Assembly (NCBI GenBank): GCA_024036415.1
Contig: JAMWET010003875.1
Location: forward strand, 130,001 to 194,000
Direction: 5' to 3'
DNA from: Prochilodus magdalenae
Taxonomy: Eukaryota > Chordata > Actinopteri > Characiformes > Prochilodontidae
Length of the DNA: 64,000 bases
Made by a program: the position numbers and the translations under genes. The notes below the pieces were generated by a model that did not search any database, was not told the DNA's origin, and saw nothing but the letters and a program-made list of their open reading frames with translations. Shown in pieces: positions 12,601 to 22,271 of this stretch; the stretch's first letter is position 1, and every line of letters starts with the position of its first letter.

Positions 12601-15085
12601 GTCATGGAGTGACTCAGAATGGCAGCGGGTCATCTTCAGTGACGAGTCCCGCTTTAGTCTTGGTGGAGACGCCCAACGAATCCGTGTGTGGAGGCACCGT
12701 GGTCAGCACCGAGATGAACGGTTTGTTTCCACACGTCCAGAAGACCTGGTGTACCTCCACCTCCACCCCTACCGCACCATCTGCAGGAACTGTGTGAGGA
12801 TGTTCAAGCTGCATGGGATGGATTATCACAGGACTCCATCAGGAACCTCTACAGCTCCATACCGAGACGTCTGGCGTGTTGGGTTAGCGAACACGGCGGC
12901 CCGACGCCATACTGAGAGACAGACTTCTGTATGTGTAGCTCAATAAATATTGATCATATCAGTCTAAACTTATCACCAGTTATTGATCCTGGTCACCTTT
13001 ATCTTCCTTCCCCACACACCTGCACTCCCACACCTCCTTCTGGGTGCAGCTGTTCTCCTGAAGGTGGTGTTTATTGACTTCTGAAACGTGTCTGATTGTA
13101 TTCCCCTTTAAGGGCTTATTTATTCCAGAAAGTTCCGTGTCCTGAGGAACCACTATAAAGCATGTCGGAAGGCGGCCCTGGCACGGTGCCAGCTCAGCAG
13201 ATGTGAGTGTGAAAGTGTGTCGGGATAAAGCTGCACTCTCACAGAGGAACAAAGCCACAACCTACTTTTTTATTTCAGCCTGACACGCAACTACATCCGA
13301 GATTACTCACAGACTCAGAAGGTAATCCGTCTCTACATCCACACAGTCCGCTAGACATTCATACAGCCGAGCACATACAGACAGTCGTGGTGAGGGTGAC
13401 GTGGTGTTAAGGACAGTCGTGGTAACGGCCTGTGTGCATGGAGTCCTGCACCTATTCTGTAATGATGAGTGTAATGCCATAATCCATAAGCCCTGCTGTA
13501 GTTACACACATCCTCTACAGAAAACGTCCCCACAGAGTCATTCAGGTTTGATGTGAAACGTTCTAGATAAGGTCAGAGCCGTTCCCAGTGGAGGTGAAGG
13601 ACCCTGATGAGAACCCTGGTTCCCATCACCACCACTCGTCACGATCATGAACACCTGAGCCATCTCACACCAACCCCACTCTCAGTGACACCTCACACAA
13701 TCAGTTATGGAGGTTTCGGAAATCGGTGGAGTTGCCTGTCTGTAGAGGATATGAGATATATCACAGCTGGCCCTGAGCTGCAGGGTGCCAGGACCAGGTT
13801 TGAGTACCTGCTGACTCCGCTACCTTGGTGACGTGGGCAGCTCCTACCTGAGGTAGCTGGCGTAGGCCGAAGCCAGGCCGTTGCAGTTGAGGCTGAGGTC
13901 AGCGAGGGCCAGGTTAAAGACGAAGAAGTTACTGGGGGTCCTCAGCTCCTTCACTCTCAGGTAGGCCATCACTGAGACGAGGTTCAGGAAGAACCCGAGG
14001 ACGGCTAAACACACAGCGATAAAGAGCCGTCAGTCCACGCTTTAGACGATGCTCATCTGACCGCACAGCACCCTAACACTTAACATTTAAAGGAGGAGTG
14101 TACTAGCATACCCTTAGCACAGCCCACCAAATCAGTGCTTCAACACCGTACTGGGTTAATTCGGTTCTGACTCGGATCGGTAATCACTACGCCCTCCTCC
14201 GGTACGCTGCTTCAGACCATCAAAGCATCCTGATTACTCCTCTAACGCTGGAAACAAGAACCAGTTCTTTCATTTTCTCGGTCCACCTTAAATACTGTAG
14301 CGGTTACATTCTGGCTCTGGCATTCAGCTTCTTACACACCAGATTCCTGTTCCAAATTTTCCCATTCCACCTTAAATAGCCTGGTCGTGACATTGGGTCC
14401 CATTCCAGCGTGGTTCAGCCTGGTTCGTTTATTAATACATGGTGAGAATAGATAGTAAACACCAGATTTACATTCCACCTTAAATGGCACAGTAGTTACA
14501 TTCTGGCTCCTGCATGCAGCTTCTTATTCACAAGATTCCTGTTGCAGCTTTCCCGTTCCACCTTAAATGGTACTCTGCTCTCTCTCTATAGCCAAGCATG
14601 GTGGTGGTAGTCTGCTGGAAGACGAGCTGCTCCTGTGTGGATAAGACTAAGGGAACCGGAACACACAGCCTCTGTTTGTACAGGTAATTACACACTAACG
14701 AGGACCCAGCTTTGTGTATTACTCGAGTTCTGATAATCAGTCCACCTTAAATCCCTGCTGCTGTATTGTAGCATGTTACTGGACTCTCAGTTAACCCATC
14801 TGCAGTTCGGTGTTTAGTCTAGCCTCAGGAGAGAATCAGTCCTATGGCTCTGAAGGAGGAGGACTTGCCGACTTGTCCGTTCCACCTTAAGCAGTGCGGC
14901 GGTTAGTGCCACGCGCACGCAGGCCGAAAGGAACCGCTGTAGGTGGAAGGGACCATTCCGGGAAGAAGCCACACGGAGCCTCGGAAGCTGTGTGCGCTCC
15001 TCTACTCACCCCCCACAAGCAGAACCGAGCCGAAGGCGAACATGTCGAAGTCATCGAACCCGTCCGGGAGCGCGTACGAGGCCAT
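6633..15085 (-). CDS. rgra: Retinal G-protein-coupled receptor opsin (RGR), 7 exons
   Basis: Exons in coding order: 15085-15010, 14004-13848, 12200-12079, 11017-10858, 10308-10191, 7324-7211, 6761-6633. They total 876 nt, or 291 codons plus TAA, which is the family length. All introns are GT-AG and phases close. The protein begins [10 protein letters not shown] and has seven membrane segments. C87 is the extracellular disulfide cysteine. H90 lies three residues on, at the rhodopsin counterion position, as is typical of RGR. WDRY follows TM3 (about 110-113). In TM7 the chromophore lysine is K256 (motif [18 protein letters not shown]), with NALLY replacing NPxxY. The tail ends QANKRK. RGR binds all-trans-retinal and supports light-driven chromophore regeneration in retinal pigment epithelium and Mueller glia (family knowledge). 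Introns 2 to 5 are swollen by transposon relics and tandem repeats. The gene is divergent to lrit1a. The 'a' suffix is inferred from linkage to lrit2. Confidence 0.95.
7591..8753. repeat. 9-bp tandem array (CACCACGCT), about 129 units, in rgra intron 5
   Basis: Nearly perfect 9-mers, with variants CACCTCGCT, CAGCTCGCT, CATCACGCT and CACCACGTT. The unit length keeps five frames open, giving false proteins of TLT, SPR, GER, VSV or HHA repeats. It lies inside rgra intron 5 (7325-10190). Strand asymmetry is strong: the plus strand is almost free of runs of G. Confidence 0.97.
8764..9060 (+). mobile_element. Tc1-like fragment, first copy
   Basis: Positions 8764-8990 repeat almost exactly at 9532-9757 (about 210 identical bases). 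The copy continues correctly into the element's GAGCATTAACACCACCCTTT region before dissolving into the mosaic stretch at 9060. Confidence 0.7.
9060..9530. repeat. Mosaic of Tc1-like sequence and 9-bp repeat
   Basis: Short patches of the element, in the same order as at 9780-10040, alternate with patches of the CACCACGCT repeat. Examples are CACACCATTACCCCCTCC, GGGAGCGCTCTCCT, CTCCAGAGAACCCG, CCTGGCATTGTGTATAGTG and TGTTGCAGCCTCT. See findings. Confidence 0.8.
9530..10120 (+). mobile_element. Tc1-like transposon fragment, second copy
   Basis: The minus strand encodes the transposase scrap [11 protein letters not shown] around 9790. The sequence runs through CACTCCAGAGAACCCGGTTC, a region common in teleost Tc1-like elements. 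A short internal deletion near 9752 distinguishes it from the first copy. Confidence 0.75.
10427..10752. repeat. 60-bp compound tandem repeat in rgra intron 4
   Basis: About five units, each built from GATGCTATGCTAAGT repeats plus GATGCTCTGGTTTGTGACAC then TGTGGTTCGT. The array ends about 105 bp from the exon 4 splice donor. Confidence 0.9.
11375..11985 (+). mobile_element. Tc1/mariner-like transposase relic in rgra intron 3
   Basis: Frames shift repeatedly, but the order of motifs ([12 protein letters not shown], then a CCHGRASHT-like piece, then LARLIYN...QLERQAQQ) follows a Tc1-type transposase. It is degenerate and has no active frame. Confidence 0.5.
12325..12463. repeat. Interspersed repeat fragment common in fish
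   Basis: GATGTTCTCCCTGTGTTTGT...GAGTTTCCTC...CTAAATTGCCCCC resembles a widely dispersed teleost repeat that I recall but cannot name. It abuts the family A copy. Confidence 0.45.
12464..13070 (+). mobile_element. Family A copy in rgra intron 2
   Basis: Contains the scrap encoding FSDESRF...RVWRHRGQH and the C-terminal scrap YRTICRN...GGPTPY in shifted frames. The right end, TTCTGGGTGCAGCTGTTCTC, is intact. The left terminal repeat is missing. Confidence 0.85.
13378..13475. mobile_element. Family A scrap
   Basis: CAGTCGTGGTGAGGGTGACG...TAACGGCCTGTGTGCATG matches the middle of family A, and TAATGATGAGTGTA resembles its end. Confidence 0.55.
14280..14900. repeat. Degenerate about 190-bp repeat in rgra intron 1
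   Basis: TTCCACCTTAAAT recurs at about 14283, 14365, 14475, 14557, 14740 and 14880. Two longer shared stretches (TTACATTCTGGCTC, CAGCTTCTTA, AGATTCCTGTT) show a decayed tandem duplication. Confidence 0.55.
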
Positions 15086-15151
15086 TCTGAGCTCCTGCAG
15101 CAGGTCCGGTTCCTCAGCGTGAACAGCGGCGCTCCGAGCCGGGCAGCTGCT

Positions 15152-15172
15152 CTTATAGGCTCTTTCACGTGA
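15152..15172 (-). promoter_or_regulatory. rgra core promoter: TATA-like box and TCACGTGA E-box
   Basis: On the minus strand, TCACGTGA (15172-15165) is followed 7 bases downstream by TATAAG (15157-15152), 67-87 bp before the rgra start codon. TCACGTGA is the full palindromic MITF/TFE/USF site. MITF drives pigment-epithelium genes, fitting RGR expression there (inference). Confidence 0.45.
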
Positions 15173-15409
15173 AGAGGGCAAACAGGGTCTCGCAGGGGCC
15201 CAAATCCCCCCAGGAATGTCTTAATAGGGCCTACGACACGACCCCGAGCCCCCCAGCGCTGACTGCGCCCACTCGAGCGTGCGCAAAACACGCGCAGCCT
15301 CAACGAAACGCGCACGAGGCGCAGAGACGCAGGTCCAGCTGCAAAGTGAAAGGACAACTCCACCGAGTTTCCAGAATCCCCCCAAACCTGAGTGTGTGAG
15401 GGCACAGAG

Positions 15410-15515
15410 GGAGTCGGAGCGGGTTCGGTGTGAGATGGTTCAGAGGTTCTTTACAGTGGTGCTGGTGATGGGAACCGGGTTCTCCATATCTACAACACAC
15501 TGACACTCTATTTAT
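15410..15515. mobile_element. Solo end of the 35-kb fold-back element
   Basis: GAGCGGGTTCGGTGTGAGAT...GTTCTCCAT matches the left terminal repeat of the element at 35024-35468. It lies 325 bp upstream of the rgra start. Confidence 0.6.
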
Positions 15516-15545
15516 CCAAACCTTATATATTTATATACACATTTA

Positions 15546-15902
15546 CCGAGCTACACCTACAGAGGTCTGTCTCTCAGTATGGCGTCGGGCCGCCGTGTTC
15601 GCTAACCCAACACGCCAGACGTCTCGGTATGGAGCTGTAGAGGTTCCTGATGGAGTCCTGTGATAATCCATCCCATGCAGCTTGAACATCCTCACACAGT
15701 TCCTGCAGATGGTGCGGTAGGGGTGGAGGTGGAGGGACACCAGGCCTTCTGGACGTGTGACTACAGACTGTTCATCTTGGTGCTGACCACGGTGCCTCCA
15801 CACACGGATTCGTTGGGCATGAATCATTAGCTGGAGTCTCACCATGTCACACCTGCACACCGAGGTTCAGTCCTGTGGGTCGACTCCTCCTGGGTCTGTG
15901 TT
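15546..15902 (-). mobile_element. Family A copy, internally deleted
   Basis: From GAGCTACACCTACAG to TTCAGTCCTGTGGGTCGACT. Compared with other copies, the segment between GATTCGTTGGGC and the far end is missing (jump at 15820). Confidence 0.8.
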
Positions 15903-16848
15903 GAGGAGTGTTGGTGAGAGTTAGGGGACACTCGAACACTAACGTTTTGTAGCTAAGGAGACTTTCCTGAAATGAACTGGAGACCCTGTAGAACAATCCC
16001 TCTCGAGTGTTCAGGCGAGTTTCACAACAAGCCAATCCTTTAATCCAGCACGTCCGAAAATCCCAGCAGTTCACGCTTCACTGTGGACCTGCAGAGTTCA
16101 CACGTCCAGTCGGCCCGAGCGTGTTCCTGTTAACCGTGTGGCGTAGGAGTCGCTCTCTTAACCAGCCGGTGCTCAGGTCTCACCCCTCCGGCGCCGCTCT
16201 TCCTCACCAGCTCGGGTCTGGATGTTAGTCAGAGGAGACGGGTGTCAGTATCAGACCCAGCACTGCATAGATTAGCCAACTTCCTGTTCAGACCTGATTC
16301 TCAGAGGAATGAGTCCTGTGTCCCGGACACATGGCCCTGTTCTGAATTTTGTGAGATGTGTTGATGCCATCAAGTGTTAAGTGTTAATAATGTTCATGAA
16401 ATGGTAAAATGCCTCACGTTCAGAGCCTGATATGTGATCTATGTCCTATTATGAATTAAATATGGATCTATCAGATTATAAGATTTTACACAGCTTCAGG
16501 AGAAAGAGCTCAGAAAGCCAGAGCTGGTGTGATCAGAGCTACAGGCTAGCGAACAGTTAATCTCCAGTGTTTAGCCAGTTATGGGACAACTGAGCCTTTG
16601 TTCCTGGAATTTACACTAATGCGGTTGGGAAATGTGCAACCTGTGACATACATGCAGTGTAGCGACTGAAGACTCGTTCATGGAAATGGCTGCGCAACAT
16701 TCAGAAACAGAGCTAATAATAACTACACCAGCTCCAGGTACTCCATCCTTACACCGAGAGACAGGTACTGGTGTAAGAACCCTTCCAGAGACAACGGGAG
16801 AGGAGGTTCCACACCCGCACAACAACAACTAACAGAACTAGAGCGGTA
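15903..16848. other. Intergenic, no gene seen
   Basis: Upstream of rgra; no exon or clear repeat recognised. Confidence 0.45.
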
Positions 16849-19800
16849 GACTGGAGTAGAGAGGCTGAATACGGGTGGAGCGGTGGGTTTACTGGAGTAG
16901 AGTGGAGGGCTGCGTGTTTAGCTGGAGAGGCTGAATACGGGTGGAGTGGTGGGTTTACTGGAGTAGAGTGGAGGGCTGCGTGTTTAGCTGTTAGTGCTGG
17001 AGAGGCTGAATACGGGTGGAGTGGTGGGTTTACTGGAGTAGAGTGGAGGGCTGTGTGTTTAGCTGGAGGGGCTGAATACGGGTGGAGTGGTGGGTTTACT
17101 GGAGTAGAGTGGAGGGCTGTGTGTTTAGCTGTTAGTGCTGGAGAGTCTGAATACGGGTGGAGTGGTGGGTTTACTGGAGTAGAGTGGAGGGCTGTGTGTT
17201 TAGCTGTTAGTGCTGGAGAGGGTTGAATTACGGGTGGGAGTGGTGAGGGGGTTTACTGGAGTAGAGTGGAGGGCTGTGTGTTTAGCTGTTAGAGGCTGAG
17301 ATACGGGTGGAGTGGGTGGGTTTTACTGGAGTAGAGGCGGAGGGCTGTGTGTTTTTAGCCTGTTAGGCTGGGAGAGGCCTTTACTGTGAGTGGAATGAGG
17401 GGTTAATGGAGTAGAGTGGAGGGCTGTGTGTTTAGCTGTTAGTGCTGGAGAGGCTGAATACGGGTGGAGTGGTGGATTTACTGGAGTAGAGTGGAGGGCT
17501 GTGTGTTTAGCTGGAGAGGCTGAATACAGGTGGAGTGGTGGGTTTACTGGAGTAGAGTGGAGGGCTGTGTGTTTAGCTGGAGAGGCTGAATACGGGTGGA
17601 GTGGTGGGTTTACTGGAGTAGAGTGGAGGGCTGTGTGTTTAGCTGTTAGTGCTGGAGAGGCTGAATACGGGTGGAGTGGTGGGTTTACTGGAGTAGAGTG
17701 GAGGGCTGTGTGTTTAGCTGTTAGTGCTGGAGAGTCTGAATACGGGTGGAGTGGTGGGTTTACTGGAGTAGAGTGGAGGGCTGTGTGTTTAGCGCTCTGT
17801 TAGTATCGCTGGAGAGTCTGAGTACGGGTGGAGAAATTGGTGGGTTTACTGGTAGTAGAGTGGAGGGCTTGTGGTTTAGCTGTTTAGCTGGAGAGTCTGA
17901 ATACGGGTGGAGTGGTGGGTTTACTGGAGTAGAGTGGAAGCTGTGTTGTTTTAGCTGTTTAGTGCTGGAGAGACCTGATACAGGGTGGAGTGGTGGGTTT
18001 ACTGGGAGTAGAGTGGAGGACTGTGGGTGTTTAGCTGTTTGTGCTGGAGAGGCTGAATACGGGTGGAGTGGTGGGTTTACTGGAGTAGAGTGGAGGGCTG
18101 TGTGTTTAGCTGTTTAGTGCGGAGAGGCTGAATACGGGTGGAGTGGTGGGGTTCTTTACTGGAGTAGAGTGGAGGCTGTGTGTTTAATCTCACTGTTAGT
18201 GCTGGAGAGGCTGAATACGGGGTGGAGTGGTGGGTTTACTGGAGTAGAGCGGAGGACAGAGTGTTTAGCTGTTAGTGCTGGAGAGGCTGAATACGGGTGG
18301 AGTGGTGGTTTACTGGAGTAGAGCGGAGGCCTGTGTGTTTAGTTGTTAGTGCTGGAGAGTCTGAATACGGGTGGAGTGGTGGGTTTACTGGAGTGGAGCG
18401 GAGGGCTGTGTGTTTAGCTGTTAGTGCTGGAGAGTAGAGTGGAGGGCTGAATAAAGTGTTTAGTGGGGTGGGTTTACTGGAGTAGAGTGGAGGGTGTGTG
18501 TTTAGCCTGGAGGGGCTGAATACGAGTGAGGAGTGGCTTACTGAGTAGATCAGTGGGAGGGACTGTGTGTTTAGCTGTTAGTGCTGGACGAGTCCCTGAA
18601 TATACGGGGTGGAGTGGTTGGTTTACTGGAGTAGAGCGGATGGCTGTGTGTTTAGCTGTTAGTGCTGGGCTGGGCTGAATACGGGGGTGGAGAGTGGTGG
18701 GGTTTACTGGAGTAGAGTGGAGGGCTGTGTGTTTAGCTGTTAGCGCTGGGAGAGGCTGAATACGGGTGGAGTGGTGGGTTTTACTGGAGTAGAGTGGGAG
18801 GGCTGTGTTTAGCTCGTTAGTGCTGGGAGAGGATGAATACGGGTGGAATGTGGTGGGTTTTACTGGAGTAGAGTGGAGAGGGCTGTGGTGTTTAGCTGTG
18901 CTTAGTGCTGGAGAGTCCTGAATACGGGTGGGAGTGGTGGGTTTTTACTGGAGTAGAGTGGGGGGCTGTGTGTTTAGCTGTTAGTGCTAGGAGAGGCTGA
19001 ATACGGGTGGAGTGGTGGGTTTACTGGAGTAGAGTGGAGGGCTGTGTGTTTAGCTGTTAGCGCTGGGAGAGTCTGAATACGGGTGGAGTGGGTGGGTTTA
19101 CTGGAGTAGAGCGGAGGGCTGTGTTTGTGTTAGCTGGAGAGGCTGAATACGGGTGGAGTGGTGGGTTTATACTGGAGTAGAGCGGAGGGCTGTGTGTTTT
19201 AGCTGTTAGTGCTGGAGAGCTGAATACAGGGTGGAGTGGTGGGTTTACTGGAGTAGAGCGGAGGGCTGTGTGTTTTAGGCTAGGAGCAGGCTGCAATACG
19301 GGGTGAGCGGTGGGTTTACCTGGAGTAGTAGCGGAGGGTTGTGGTTTAGCTGGAGAGGCTGAATACGGGTGGGAGCGGTGGGTTTACTGGAGTAGAGAGC
19401 GGAGGGCTGTTGTGAGGTTGGAGAGGCTGAATACGGGTGGAGCGGTGGGTTTACTGGCAGTAGAGCGGAGGGCTGTTTGTTTAGTTGGAGAGGCTGAATA
19501 CGGGTGGAGAGGTGGGTTTACTGGAGTAGAGTGGAGGGTTGTGTGAGCTGGAGAAGCTGAATACTGGTGGAGCGGTGGGTTTAGCTGTAGAGCTGGAGGG
19601 CTGTGTGTTTAGTTGGAGAGGCTGAATACGGGTGGAGTGGTGGGTTTACTGGAGTAGAGCGGAGGGCTGTGTGTTTAGCTGGAGAGGCTGAATACGGGTG
19701 GAGCGGTGGGTTTACTGAAATAGAGCGGAGGGCTGTGTGTTTAGCTGGAGAGTCTGAATACGGGTGGAGCGGTTGGTTTACGGAGTAGGCCCTGTGTGTG

Positions 19801-20044
19801 TTTTAGCTGGAGAGGCTGAATACGGGTGGAGTGGGTGGGTTTAACTTAGAGCGGAGGGCTTGTGTTTAGTGTTAGCTGGAGAGGCTGAATACGGGTGGAG
19901 TGGTGGGTTTACTGGAGTAGAGTGGAGGGCTGTGTGTTTAGCTGTTAGCGCTGGAGAGGCTGAATACGGGTGGAGTGGTGGGTTTACTGGAGTAGAGCGG
20001 AGGGCTGTGTTTAGCTGTTAGTGCTGGAGAGGCTGAATACGGGT
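16849..20044. repeat. 3.2-kb minisatellite, 66/75-bp units, about 45 copies
   Basis: The unit is GGAGAGGCTGAATACGGGTG, GAGTGGTGGGTTTACTGGAG, TAGAGTGGAGGGCTGTGTGT, TTAGCT, with an optional GTTAGTGCT module (66 or 75 bp). Copies at about 16.85-17.2 kb and 17.4-17.8 kb are clean. Many copies between 17.2 and 19.9 kb carry one-base insertions in G, T or A runs. It lies between the divergent rgra and lrit1a promoters. Confidence 0.97.
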
Positions 20045-20622
20045 GATGTTTATAACAGTGGTGTTTAGTAATATTAGTATTAGTAGTATTGTTAGTGTTA
20101 GTATTCATTTTGTGTTAGTAGTAGCAGTGTTAGTAATATTAATACCAGTGGTAATACCAGTGTTAGTACCAGTGTTATTAGCAGTGTTTGTAATGTCAGT
20201 ACCAGTGTTGATAGAAGTGTGGGTAGTAGTGGTAGCAATATTAGTACCAGTGTTAATAGCAGTGTTAGTAGAAGTGTTAGTAGCAGTGTTAGAAACATTA
20301 TTAGCAGTGTTAATAGCAGTGTTAATAGCAGTGGTAGTAGTGGCAGTGTTAGTAATGTTAGTAGCAGTGTTAGTAGCAGTATTAGTCATGTTAGTAGCAG
20401 TGTTAGTATCAGTGTTAATACCAGTGTTGGTAGTGGCAGTGTTAGTAATGTTAGTAGCAGTGTTAGTAACGTTAATAGCAGTGTTAGTAGCAGTGTTACT
20501 AGCAGTAATAGTTTTAGTGTTAGTAGTAGCAGTGTTAGTAGCAGTATTAGTCATGTTAGTATCAGTGTTAGTATCAGTGGTAATACCAGTGTTGGTAGCA
20601 GTGTTAGTAGTGGTAGTAAGTT
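20045..20622. repeat. GTTAGTAGCAGT-type degenerate tandem repeat
   Basis: Imperfect 6/12/15-bp repeats of GTTAGTA and GCAGT start where the minisatellite stops. Open frames here (VLV/AVLVAVL, TNTATNT) are artefacts. Confidence 0.9.
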
Positions 20623-21220
20623 CCACTGTTCTATAGGAGCCCAGTCAGGCAGCACTGAGAGTTTGGGACCCCAGGCCAGCAGGTGGTTGCTCTCAGGCTC
20701 CAGCGCGTATAAGCAGATCTGGGTGATCCTGCAAGCCAAAGCCTCCGCCCACCTGCCAGGGGCGTGACCAGCTTTCACTGCGGTTGATCTCACAGACCCA
20801 TCACTCTATAGACGGATCAATAATCGCCAGATCCTTACTGATCATTACATCACAGTTTCATCTTCAGTGCACATTAACACGGTCCTTTCTACTCGCTGCC
20901 GCCGCCCAGTGGCCATATCTGGAATCACTTGTTTCTTCTTGTTACTTCAGAGAATATCCAGGCAGGTAAAATAATCTTAATCTGATCGTCACATTTCTCA
21001 GATTAGGCTGGCCCTGGCCTCATTATGAAATTCTGGTAATAATTCTAGACCTTGTTTAGGGTCGGGGTTTGTAGTCTCTTGCTACAGGCTCAGCAATCTG
21101 CCAGTCCACTCAGATCAGCACGGAGTCTGTTCTGGTTACCTGCCAATCATATTAACATCCTTAATTCCTTAATATTAATATTAATAGACACGTTAATACA
21201 TACTATATCAAACCGCCAGA
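20623..21220. other. Intergenic, no gene seen
   Basis: Between the tandem arrays and the transposon relic; nothing recognised. Confidence 0.4.
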
Positions 21221-21224
21221 CTCC

Positions 21225-21625
21225 ACTCTGGTATCTACAGGTGCTTCTGTCCGTCCTCCTTCCACTGTGGGAAGACACCTCAACACTGTGGTCTGAAAGG
21301 AGGTGTAACTGTTCAAGAAGCTCCTCACTGAGAAACGGAGACCCACACATCCAACTCAGAAGCTGGTGGTGTTCTCAGAACAATGGACCGACCACCCCAG
21401 AGTCCAGAACCTCAACACCACTGAGTGTGTTTGGGGCTATATGGATAGTGGGAGGAAGCAGGAGATGATGAACCAGCTCCTAAGACTGCACTGTGGAGGC
21501 GTGTCTGTGTGAGGAGCTGAGAGGGAGTCTCCTGAGGAGAACCGAAGCTGGAGAAGGTAAAGAGTGGACACACTGAGCACCCCAACACCTGGTATGGTAT
21601 TTAGTTGTGGAGAAATCAATAAATG
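21225..21625 (+). mobile_element. Tc1/mariner-like relic
   Basis: Order of signatures: CTGTGGTCTGAAAGGAGGTGT, CAAGAAGCTCCTCACTGAGA, GAACAATGGACCGACCACCC, AAGAGTGGACACACTGAGCA. It resembles the 3' part of a common fish Tc1-like element and is degenerate. Confidence 0.5.
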
Positions 21626-21940
21626 GTTATTAATAGTTCATTTATAACACGGTGGCGATGAAGTGATGTTTGTCTAACAGTGAACTCAGAATCACAGCAC
21701 CGTATCTGTCTGTTAGTGTTACTACAGTGTGTTTATTATTCTACAGTGTCTATGACCTATTCATATACAGCCTTCATAAACACGTCATGAGGTCACCCTA
21801 TTATAAAGTGGCCTCTGATCCACAATAACAGCGCTCCACCGTTCCATCGCTCCGGAGAACATGAATCCAGAAATGCACAGTTATGTCATCCTGTGTTTGT
21901 TCTCCCGGCGTTCCTGTTCCACTGAAATGAAAACGAGCCG

Positions 21941-22014
21941 CCAATCAAAGGAAGAGGAACGCGGAATTCCTGCCCAGTCTGAAACTCTATAATTAACCCC
22001 CCAATCAAAGGAAG
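21941..22014 (+). promoter_or_regulatory. Two direct copies of CCAATCAAAGGAAG upstream of lrit1a
   Basis: The 14-base string CCAATCAAAGGAAG occurs at 21941-21954 and again at 22001-22014, exactly 60 bp apart, 258-331 bp before the lrit1a start. It contains a CCAAT-like core and ATCAAAGG, the TCF/LEF core. Regulatory function is inferred. Confidence 0.35.
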
Positions 22015-22095
22015 GCGTGTAAACAAACGGCCAGCTCGGAGCCTATGGGCTTCCAGGAAGGAAATAATCGCGTAAATGAAAATAAGTCCTTTCCC

Positions 22096-22101
22096 TAATC
22101 C
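22096..22101 (+). promoter_or_regulatory. CRX/OTX-type core (TAATCC) upstream of lrit1a
   Basis: CCCTAATCCG lies about 170 bp before the lrit1a start codon, in a short repeat-free stretch that is a plausible proximal promoter. Confidence 0.35.
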
Positions 22102-22271
22102 GTCTATCCCTTTTATCTGGGGATTCAGCGCAGCCGCTCCAGAGGGGACCACGGAAGCACAGAGATCACAGCCATGGTGCTGCTGCTGCAGGAGAACCAC
22201 TGAAGCTCCTGCGGTCGGGATCTTCAGGATCTTCGCTCCGGAGCGGGAGGAGAGCTCGGACGAGTGCGGAG

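Noticed and set aside
12603..12950. Possible gene encoding a 60-120 residue protein repeated at several loci (FSDESRF...[13 protein letters not shown])
   Set aside because: The same sequence recurs in every family A copy with frameshifts; it is a decayed Tc1/mariner transposase remnant, not a host gene family.
20043..20767. Valine/leucine-rich frame that looks like membrane helices, and an antisense NTATNT frame
   Set aside because: Generated by the GTTAGTA-type repeat; no conserved pattern and no start context.
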